Assembly: GCF_030867145.1 (NCBI RefSeq)
Contig: NC_134415.1
Span: 11,262,417 to 11,326,416 of the forward strand
Reading direction: 5' to 3'
Source: Opisthocomus hoazin
Taxonomy: Eukaryota > Chordata > Aves > Opisthocomiformes > Opisthocomidae
Length of the DNA: 64,000 bases
Shown here in pieces: positions 55,001 to 64,000 of this stretch. The position numbers and the translations under genes were made by a program. The notes below the pieces were generated by a model that was not told the DNA's origin, searched no databases, and was given only the letters and a program-made list of their open reading frames with translations. Position 1 is the stretch's first letter. Every line of letters begins with the position of its first letter.

Positions 55001-57660
55001 AAGTTGAGACGTGGGAGCCCTGCAAAGTGGGTTATTGCTGTTCAGTGATTTCTTTATGCTCTTTCACACTCCTGTGCATAATACTGGGGGCACTGTTTCA
55101 TCATTGGCTGTGAGACTGTAGGAATGAAGTGATTTGGAAGATCTGTTGTAGTAAGCCAAACACGTGTTCTGAGTATTTTTCTAGCTCTGCTGTTGAAGTC
55201 TGCAATACAGTTCCATTGACCTTGATTACTTCAGCCTGAAGAAGCAGCTTAAAACCTGGCCTACATTTAATGAGTTCTCTTAAGCGGGCCAGAGTTTTGT
55301 GTGGGGCAGCAGGTGTACGCAGTTCAGGAGTTACTCAGCAGGGACAGACTGTCTCAGCACATTATTAGCATGTTATGCCCTTCAGCTACTTTAAAGAGTG
55401 TACTGGTAAGAAAGCAGTATGTGAAAGAAAATGGCTTTGTTTTGTTATGTTAGCGCTAAAGGTGTTAGCGAAGTCTAAGAGCATACCATAGCTCATTTGC
55501 TTTTGTTCTTAAGTTATGTGTGTTGTCACTTGCTGGGTTCTTTCAGTGTAGCATATTGCTTGAATACATGTGGCACTCAGTGAGACGTGAGCATTTGTAC
55601 TCAAAAATTAATCAGAAGTTAGCAAAGGGCTCTTGTTCTGGAGGGAACTGCAAAATTCTGAGTTGGAGATGTCAACACCTTTGGAGATCAGTGCCCTGCT
55701 TTGAGAGATAAAAGGTATGTGCTGCCTCGGAGATGGAGATCAAGCCTGAAAAGAATGTATCCTTTTAAAAACATTATAGTATTGTAAGTAAGCATCATCT
55801 ATTATGCTTGCAGTGTGGCCTGTTTAGGACTAAGCAGTCTCATAAAAACCAGTTGTTCATTACATCCTATTGCATGTGGTTCTGAGAGGAGAGGGGGCCC
55901 ATCCATGCCACCAGTGTTATCTCATGCTACTGGAACTCAAATGCTGTTGGATGCTGTCAAAGGCAGGGAGTGGGATAAAATCTATTCCTGCTCAGTAAAT
56001 CAGTCCAGTGGTGGTGGTCGGCAGCTGGGACACTGCAGCTGGTTTCTTTTCAGCTGCTGGGATTGAAATTTTTTTTTGTCTTCTCATGGAATGCATCTGA
56101 ATGTTTCCATGCATATCCCTCTAGAGTCAATGCCTGTTTGGAAAAGAAATTTAAGATGAAAATAGATGTCACCAGCTGAATTTAATTTTTGTGTATTTTG
56201 CAAACTACCTTCTTTGTGATACAGTGCCCAGTAAACAGTTAAAGTTGCTCATTGTCTGTAAACAGGACTAAGATTTTGTTTCCTACTTCATATGATTGTT
56301 ATGAAGCTGCGTATGTGAAAAGAATATGGAGTTCCTAGATGCAGATTTTTGGTATTAAGTGTATTTTCTGTGAAAATGTGCACTAAAATAATAAAGTAGA
56401 ATAATTGTCTTGCAAAAAGCCATGAGAAATGTGAAAGTGAGGTGCTCTGATACTGTTAGAATAAAATGGGGACATAAGTAGCTTTGGAATAAAGTAAGGC
56501 TTCTCTGCGCAGGAATTGGTTCTTGCACTTTGTTCTGAACTCGTTTAGTGAAGAAATCTGTTGAAGTGTTGTATGTGAAACGGCGTGGGTCAAAGTCTGG
56601 CCAGCTGTAGCTTACCTCATTGTGACCTGTGCAGTTAAAAGCTGCCTTTCTGGTAAAACATAAACCAGCTCTTAGAAAAGCACGTTACTGAGAGCAGTGC
56701 TTATCTCCAGAGTTTCTGCTTTCTCTCATCTCCTGTGAGTCTTCACCTTTTCTGTTTAAATGTTATTTGCTACTCAGTGTTCTTATTTTCAAGCTACAGG
56801 GACCATGAGTGTCTCTCCATACAGCGAATTTCTTAGCAGTTGAGCTGGTTAGAAGACTACAAGTGAGACTGCTGTAGTCTTGAGAGAATGAGAGCAGACT
56901 CAGCAACAGAAAATCGCAGTGGCTGTGGCAGTCCCTTGGGAAATGAGAAATCTAGGGCAATGCCTGCTCTCACAGATTCCAGCTAGGATCTTAATCTGAA
57001 TCCCCTAGATCATGTTGCACAAGTCATGGTGATCTGGCTGAGTATTGGCTGTTGATGCTTCTTGTTATGAGAATTGGGAGTTGCAGCCTTCTGCTAGTGA
57101 AAAGTACTGGAAGTGGAGATTAGTGTAATAAGCTATGAACATCTTAGAATTTATTTACAGGATCCTCCAAATAACGTAACCCTTATCTGAAGTATTGAAA
57201 TGTTTGGGTCAGTGTCCTTGCTTGTTTTTCAGTCCCTGTTTTGTTTTTTCCATAATCTGTGTAGCCCATGCTTTGGTGGGAAGCAGACTGGCCTGTTACA
57301 CAACACCCATTTCCATAGCCAGCATTTTTCCACCTCTGTGCCTACATCCTTCTGTCCCTCATGGTAAACTGCTTTGTCCACAACAGCACCTCTTTGTGGA
57401 AGCGGCATTCCCCTCCTAAGCATCAGGGACTTTAGGCAGAGGTTTATTAGTATCGTCTTTGTTTCTGTAACTCAGTTCTTGGGACACGTGAGGAGACCTG
57501 GGCATCATATGTTACAGATCTTTTTCATTTTGTACATTAAGTTTTCAAAATGTGTACTGCAATTCAGATCTGGTGGGAGGTTGGAAATTTTACTTTATAT
57601 TGAACTAGAACAGCAAATAAAATTCTGGGCCATATAGTGCACTACCACATACATTAACTG
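49061..57660. other. Intergenic or intronic DNA right of the bidirectional island
   Basis: No coding exon recognised. If a plus-strand transcript starts at 48.7 kb this would be its first intron. It contains a homopolymer cluster at 49949-49979 (A, then C, then T runs) and T-runs at about 50936-50944 and 54178-54187. Confidence 0.4.
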
Positions 57661-57664
57661 AGGC

Positions 57665-58196
57665 TGTGCTATCATTTACGGCTTTGGAAGGGACCTTTGT
57701 GGATCATTTAAACCAACCCTCTTGCATGGACAGGAACATCTTTCACTAGATCAGGTTGCTCAAAGCCCTGTCCAACCTGACCTTGAACACTTGTTGGCAT
57801 CCACAGCTTCCCTGGGCAACCTGTTCCAGTGTCTCACCACCTTCATCATAAAACTTTCCTTTTTATGCAGTCCAGGATACGATCAGCTTTCTGGGCTGCA
57901 AGAGCACATTGCCAGCTAATGCCCAATTTTTCATCCACCTGTATCCCCAAGTCCTTAGCAGGGCTGCTCTCAATTCATTCATCCTCCAGTCTGCTTTCAT
58001 CTCGGGGATTGTCCTGACCCAGGTGCAGCGCCTTGCACTTGGCCTTGTTGAGCTTGAGGGTTACATGGGCCCGCTCCTCAAGCCTGCCGTGGTACCTCTG
58101 GATGTGGCCTCCCTTCCCTCTAGCAGATCACCTGCACCACTCACCTTGGTGTCATCTGCAGACTTGCTGAGGGTACACTCAATCCCACTGTCTACG
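57665..58196 (-). mobile_element. CR1 LINE, part 1 (3' portion, internally deleted)
   Basis: Recognised by gggacctttgtggatcattt, ggttgctcaaagccctgtcc, aacctgaccttgaacac and tgggcaacctgttccagtgt. After aaaactttcc at about 57858 the sequence jumps to an upstream part of CR1 ORF2 (gcagtccaggatacgatcag, ccttgcacttggccttgttg), so several hundred bases of consensus are missing. It continues after the nested LTR at 58957. Confidence 0.9.
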
Positions 58197-58956
58197 TGTC
58201 CTGGTTTTGATTAAAACAGAACTGATTCTCTTTTCGAGAATATTCCTTACAGCTAAGTTCTTCTTACTTAGTCGCTACATTTTTCTGAAGCTGGTTGCAT
58301 ATTTTACAGAGACTGTCTGCTCCAAAGCTGGTAACACCTGATGTTTATAGTTACACTGAGCTAACGGTAGGAAAGGAATGCAGAAAAGGCCCCTGTTTAT
58401 AATTATCACTGTAGCAGCCAAGGTCACTGACAGATCTCTTGGGTCCCGCAAGTGAGGAGTCGGAAGGGGTCGTATTTGTGGGGAGGGGCGGACAGGACAG
58501 GTGACCCGATACTGACCAACGAGGTATTCCACGCCACGCACGTCATAGTCAGTTTAAAGCTGGGGGATCACAAGGGTCTCACTCTTCTTCGTCCATGGCC
58601 ACCCTCTGAAGAGGACCCTGCTACTTGTCCTGCCTGTGATCCTGATCCAGATCCCGATCCGTGCATTCCTGAGTCCAGTTCTGTCTGCTGAGGAGGCCAG
58701 TCCAGGACCTTCTGGTGCTGTCCGGCAGCTGCTGGCAGGATGCTGGTGCCCGGCACCCAGCTCCGGGAAACTCACTGTTGGTTTTGTGTATTTTGCATTA
58801 TTTCTCTTAATATTATTAGTGTTATTAGTAAAACTTTTTATATTCAATTTTTAAGTCTCTCTACCTTTTCCTCTTTTTCTCTTCCTCTGGTGGGAGGGAG
58901 GGGGTTAACAGAGAGCATCTGCCACTGTTCATTGTTGCCTTGCTTTAAATGGTGCA
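58197..58956 (+). mobile_element. ERVL-type solo LTR nested in CR1
   Basis: Starts TGTCCTGGTTTTGATTAAAA and ends GCTTTAAATGGTGCA. The terminal stretch ttaacagagagcatctgcc followed by attgttgccttgctttaaa is typical of avian ERVL LTR ends. Length is 760 bp. The flanks ctacg (58192-58196) and ccatg (58957-58961) each differ by one transition from ctatg, which is what the interrupted CR1 should have there, so they are a decayed 5-bp target duplication. No internal viral genes remain. Confidence 0.85.
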
Positions 58957-59262
58957 CCATGTTATTGATGAAGATACTAAATAGTACTGGTCCCAGTATG
59001 GACCCTTGAGTGACACCACTTGTTACTGGTTTCCACTTGGACTGGACTTGGACTGTAGCTCTTTAGACATGACCATCCAGCAATTCCTTACCCATCTAAC
59101 AGTTATCCATCAAACCCACTTCTCTCCAGCCTAGCGGCAAGAATGCTGTGAGGGACCATACCAAAGGCCTTACAGAAGTCCAGGTAGGTGACATCCGTAG
59201 TTCCTCCCCTATCCAGTGATGCAGTCACTCCATTGTAGAAGGCCACTGGATTAGTCCAGCTT
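58957..59262 (-). mobile_element. CR1 LINE, part 2 (continuation beyond the LTR)
   Basis: Resumes the CR1 ORF2 sequence exactly where part 1 stopped: ttattgatgaagatactaaa, agtactggtcccagtatgga, gccttacagaagtccaggta and tagaaggccactgga. Homology ends near 59262, the 5' truncation point. Confidence 0.9.
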
Positions 59263-60340
59263 CAAGTGCTTCGATTTAATTACACTACATAAAGTCTTTT
59301 TTTCTTCCACATTTTTCCTTTGCCTCCTGCCTACAACCCCAAGAAAAGGTTGGGGCTCGAAGCTTGGAGGCTATGTGGACTTGATTTTGGCAGAGCTCAG
59401 ATTAGACAGTTTTTAATTACTTCTGGATTTTAACAAAAATTGATACTGTCTTTTATTTTCTTTAAGCTTTTTTCCTAGTATTTACAAGATCTACTGTGAT
59501 AAATACTGTTCTCTCTGGTCTGAACAATAGGATAGTGTTTCCAATAGCAATTGGTCCTGTTCAGTCAGGGAAGAATTGAGATGGATGGAGTTCCCTGCTG
59601 GGTTCGCGTGTCCACAAGTAAACTGTATCCTAGAGAACATCGTGCTTTTGTCTGACACCAAGACTTGCTGCTAAGGTTCAGATTTGGAGTGTGACAGTTT
59701 TAGGGGTGTGAATAGTTGCTTCTATACAATAGAAGAAGCCAGGAGCCTCGGCTGTACAGCTGAGTGATGCAGCCTGATTGACATCCAAATGCCTAACCTG
59801 TCCTTGTCCTCTTTTACCACAGGGTAGCTGTGGCCAGACTGTATTGGGGACAGTCACTAAGACATTTTGCCCCGCAATGCTGCACCTGGACACTGTCTGT
59901 GAGAGTGCTTGTAGTTGTAGTCAGCGTGAAGGACAGCTAATTTGGATGATGCTAGGTACTCTTCAGGCTTTTACCATGCCCCTGTTTTATTTACGAATAT
60001 AGTCAGTGAGACTGCTTTATAGCCTGAGAGTCTGTTTAATGTGAACATGCAGGATCGATACAGCCTGAGAAATGTAGCAACTGACGTGCCTAAAAATGGG
60101 ATTTAAGCATAATTCGTCTGAACCTTAAAACAGGGGTAAAGACCTGTGTTCCAAAAGCTGTGAAGTTTGCTAGATGCTCACAGTCCCTCAGTGCCAGAGC
60201 CTTAGTTGGAGGCACCAGGTAGCCTGTAGTCTCTTTGCATACGTACAGAAGACGGGGAGCTAGGGGCTAGTATCTATGATTCAGTGCTCATAGAAACAAA
60301 CACTGACATACCAGAAAGAATAAGAAAAGCATTACGTACT
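59263..60340. other. Intergenic DNA
   Basis: No gene or further repeat recognised between the CR1 copy and the poly(A) signal at 60354. Confidence 0.4.
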
Positions 60341-63300
60341 GAAACAAGATTCTTTTATTTCAGTGCAGTACAAAGAAATAGGAGTTACTTTGCTTTGAAT
60401 GAAAGTACTGAAACTAAAAAATGAAGGAGAAATACATTTGTGTAGTACTAGGAATCCTTGGATATCAAAGCAGTGAAAAATGATAGCCATGATGCTGCAG
60501 CATTAAAATAAATATTTACATAGCTTTAATGCATTACTTCCATGACTTAGCATTGTATCATTCGCAGCTTGGTTTCCAGCAGTATATTACCACTGATAAT
60601 GCTGTCTTAGCCATCAGTCTTTCAGCCAGTGATTTCCTCATGTTTACAGTGCATTGGTACAGCAGCAACACTCTGTACCAAGCCACCTCTCCAAAACCTC
60701 AGCAAAACCAGTGTCAGCCTCTTTTTTTTCTTCCAAAAGAATGAATCTGCTCAATTCTGTTAATTACGTTGAACTTTGGTTACATACAGTAACACTGTGA
60801 ACAGTGGGCCCAGTTCACAATTGAATAACATGAACTCAGTCTATTAAGGTCATGAGAAAGTACTGTTTTCTGAAAAATAAAACAAGAAAAAAACCAAGCA
60901 ATTGCTACATTGTCATCCTGCAGCACCAAACACAACAGCTGCTCAGTTTTGGACTTTTTCAATTACAGCACTACTTTTCAACTTCAATCAGGACAGGTCA
61001 TCAGTTTTCCTAGTAAATGCCAATGAGTTACATTTTCAAAGGTATTAAAACATACTGACTCGTGGTTTGCAGCAGAGTCAGTAGCCCCATTTACAGACCC
61101 AGTTAAATACACAGGTATTGCTGTGAACCAAGCCCATTGTCTAAAGGAAGCACATTTCTTGCCCAATTAAAAATCTATACATAAGAACATGTTTTTATAA
61201 TGTATTTAAATAGCTGCTGTTTTAAGTTATTAAAATCATGTGTCTTCCTGTTTGCACTTTGTACCCACACAAAAAATGGATAAACATGCAGTAAAATGTA
61301 GCATCCTTTAGAAAATAATGTGTAAAAAAACCATTCAGTATCTTATATTAAAGCATTTACACTGCATAGGCATTCATATAAGGATATAGTATAATAAAAC
61401 TCATCAAATATACAAGCATGCAGCAGTTGCTTTATGTTCACAGTTCTAGAAATGACCACACTGATTTCTTCAAATATAAATTGGATTATCCAAAATAGAT
61501 TTTGCAGCCACTCTCCTTTGCAGTGGCAAACTATGTTCTCGTGTGCATTGCAGATACTGACCTATATAACAGGCCTAAGCTATGCCGCTGTATTGTACAC
61601 ATCTGTGATAAATACTGTGTTTTGAAATAGGAAGGAGAATGAGAAGTTATCCATACTTCTCGTAGTAGAACTTGGAGACTACGCAGTGCTTGAATTGAAC
61701 AAAATATATAAGCATATTTATTGTATTCTCCTTAGAGAGTAACACTGCAATCTTGCCACATATCTAGCTACTGCATAAGCTGGCCATGCAGTTTTCAAAA
61801 TAAGTTTAGACAGATTTTTCTATTTGATATTGTATTCCATCAGAAGAGGAATAGTAGTAAAATTATATAGTACATACCCTTTTTGCTCTGCAAACTTTAC
61901 AGAGGACTTCTGCTACTTCTAGATTGTGTAGGGAAATACAATGCAGTGCCAAAGTCACACTCAAGAGATTTAAAATATGTTTACAGAGAGGTCTTCTTTC
62001 TTCATTTGCTCTTTTGAAGGTGGTGGCGTTACATATGATGGTGAGCTTGGACCATCTTAACTGTCACAAGATGACAGTACCCAGATTAGACCTCCTCTGT
62101 GGCTGAATGCCACCTGGAGGGTAAAGTTGAGGTCATGTGGCTTGATGTTGTCTGTGGTTTTGACTTGCTTGTTATTGCCTAGCTTGGCAAGTTAACCTGG
62201 CGTATGGCTCCAGGACAACAGCAAACAAAATACCTGGAGACAAGGCTTGTGTCAGTTGTGCAAGGTTTGTGAAATTGGGCTCTCAATCACGATACAGGTT
62301 TCAGATGTGCCAAGGTGAAATGGGATTGAGGAGTATGACTTAAAACCCTCTCCCTGTCCAGGTGTTTCTCCAGTAGTGCCTGCATTCTGCTTTTTCCCTG
62401 ACTCACCTTGTCTTCACACACTGTAATTTCTGTGTCTTTAAACAACATGTGCATGTACTTCCTCTTCCTGAGCACTTCGGGTAAAGCTAGTGGAAGTAAC
62501 CTAGTAGGATGTTAATAGCACCAGCAATGCAAGTCGCAGGGATTCATCCCTGCGTATAAAGCAGGAAGGGATTCAGCAACAGCACGTAGGGAGTAGCTTG
62601 AAGAGGAAAAAGACAGGCAAGAGGCAGAGGGGGAGATAACAAACATTTGCCAATGGAAAGGGAGTGAGGAAAGGGAAGAGAGAATTGAGGCAGTGGTTGC
62701 TGTTCTCTCCGTTTTTGTTTTTTTGTTTTTTTTTAAAAAAGTGTAATCCTCTCTGGAATGTTTAATTCAGAGAGAAACATTGCCCTTTGTTTTTTACAAA
62801 AGTGAGTTTTGGCACACATGTAATGTGGGAATGAAAAGGTGAGTAGATGGCTTTGGTATGTGCTATCAGAAACTGTTACATTAATGTACTTCTGTGCTGT
62901 GGCCAGGAGTTTACTCTTGTATTTCATTATTCTGAGTCTCTCTATGTGTGCACATTCCTGTTTTCTAGTAAAGGGTGTGTGGCCCTTTCCATAAAGAGCT
63001 GTACTTATTTCCTGTCAGTCTTATTTAAGAGCAGGACAGCAGTGGAACAAATCATTGTACTAGAGGTGTTCCAATCTCTTCGGCACAGATACTCGTTTTT
63101 CCTTTGAGGATGTGTCTCTGTGCATATGCGTGTGGAGAGCCTCAGCTCTCCGTATTTGGAATCTGACACAAGGACATTTGGAATCTGAGATGGATATGGA
63201 GGCATCTAAGTGCTTTTATTGTATCAACTGGCACTTGAAAAGTGGGCTTACAGTTTGTTTTAGTTGGCTTGCTTGCTGCCACAGATGTTGCTTTTCTGCC

Positions 63301-63500
63301 TTTCTCCAGATTTGTTCACTAAGATCTCTGCGGTGACATACGAAGACACAAATGCGGTGAGAAGTGACTGTTTATTAATGATTATTTGGCAGTAAGGTCT
63401 GTATAAATATACGTAGAACCCCATTTTTTTTGCCTACCTTTTAAGCTGTGTGCATCTATAGATAGACATAAGACTTTGAATGCCGAAACCTTTGTACAGC
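60340..63500 (-). other. Probable long 3' UTR (possibly PLD5)
   Basis: On the minus strand this AT-rich, stop-dense, repeat-poor sequence ends in a strong poly(A) signal at 60359-60354, with further AATAAA-like hexamers upstream. No coding exon is visible to the window edge. In human the next gene in this direction from MAP1LC3C is PLD5, transcribed the same way. A PLD5 3' UTR is therefore the best guess, but the assignment rests on gene order alone. The left limit is the signal; the right limit is not known. Confidence 0.35.
60354..60359 (-). terminator. Poly(A) signal of a minus-strand transcript
   Basis: AATAAA in the context GAAATAAAAGAATCTTG on the minus strand, followed downstream by the GT-rich stretch GTATGTCAGTGTTTG. 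It is a canonical signal with a GU-rich element, and the upstream kilobase has 3' UTR character. Confidence 0.55.
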
Positions 63501-63799
63501 ATATCAAAGTTAGCAGTTAACAAATTCTTCACTGCATCTGTCATATTAAGAGCAGCAGTTTAGATGTGGGGACTGTCCACAAACATAACACTGTTTTGGT
63601 TTATACATTTCAACTTTATTAATCTGAGGCACTGCTTTAGCCTCTTGTTCTTTTTCCACTTCTCATTTATTTTTTTGAATGTTGGCAAAAATGAAAATGC
63701 ATTCTGTTTTGATCCTGATTTCTTATGCATTTTAATATTTGCACTAGGTTCTTTGGGTTCCTCACTGAATCTGCCATTCATTTTTCTTTCCACAGGGAA

Positions 63800-63969
63800 C
63801 ATTTTTATAATCTAGTTTGGAAGTGTCTTTGAAGAGTCTGGAGATGGGTAAAAGCAGATGTCACAGCTGTCTTGAGTACAGTGAGAAGGAGCAAAACGAG
63901 CTCTCCTGAGAAGCCTGACAGTTTGCCACAAGCAAGTTGGCACTAAGCTGTGAGCCCAAGTTCCCACAG
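63800..63969 (+). other. Exon-like segment with splice signals, non-coding
   Basis: A pyrimidine-rich acceptor (ttttctttccacag) before about 63797 and a donor (CCCACAG|GTATGC) after about 63969 bracket roughly 173 nt. All three frames carry stops. An ATG at 63845 opens about 21 codons. It could be a 5' UTR exon of a plus-strand transcript from the 48.7 kb promoter, or chance. Confidence 0.2.
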
Positions 63970-64000
63970 GTATGCACCACCTTTTGAGAATTAATAGAAG

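Noticed and set aside
60340-64000. Search for PLD5 C-terminal coding sequence on the minus strand
   Set aside because: None of the minus frames here resembles a PLD-family protein, so only a 3' UTR is proposed.

Overview
The window is vertebrate nuclear DNA, most likely from a bird. The signs are CR1 LINE fragments with the (ATTCTATG)n-type 3' end, two ERVL-type solo LTRs of avian style (TGTCCTGGTTT...), an older sauropsid-type CR1 piece, dense CpG islands, very short introns in the one clear gene, and no Alu, L1 or B elements that I can see. It is mostly non-coding. There is no operon, CRISPR array or bacterial-type feature.

Layout. 1-5.0 kb is gene-poor. At 5.0-7.25 kb on the minus strand lies the one confident gene, a complete four-exon MAP1LC3C (ATG8-family autophagy protein), with its poly(A) signal near 5.04 kb and a CpG-island promoter at 6.65-7.25 kb. 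Just upstream, on the same strand, 7.87-8.70 kb holds an unrecognised terminal-exon-like reading frame with one strong membrane helix. 8.8-29.7 kb is intergenic, with a degraded old CR1 pair at 19.6-20.0 kb, a 30-bp tandem duplication at 21.5 kb and one exon-like open frame at 24.6-24.8 kb. 29.7-31.06 kb (minus) carries an unrecognised coding remnant broken by two in-frame stops and a frameshift. A solo LTR with a perfect 5-bp target duplication and an exact 51-bp tandem duplication follow at 31.3-32.0 kb. 36.4-37.4 kb is a GC-rich island with no recognisable gene. 43.85-44.19 kb is a CR1 3' end. 48.5-49.05 kb is a strong CpG island with opposed YY1-type motifs and a heat-shock-element-like site, so probably a bidirectional promoter. 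57.66-59.26 kb is a CR1 copy split by a nested solo LTR. From 60.35 kb to the right edge the minus strand looks like a long 3' UTR ending in a good poly(A) signal.

Context. In human, MAP1LC3C and PLD5 are neighbours, both transcribed in the same direction. The minus-strand 3' UTR at the right would fit PLD5, but no PLD5 coding exon is visible here, so that is inference only. Translations, splice sites and repeat calls were read by eye; nothing was searched against a database.
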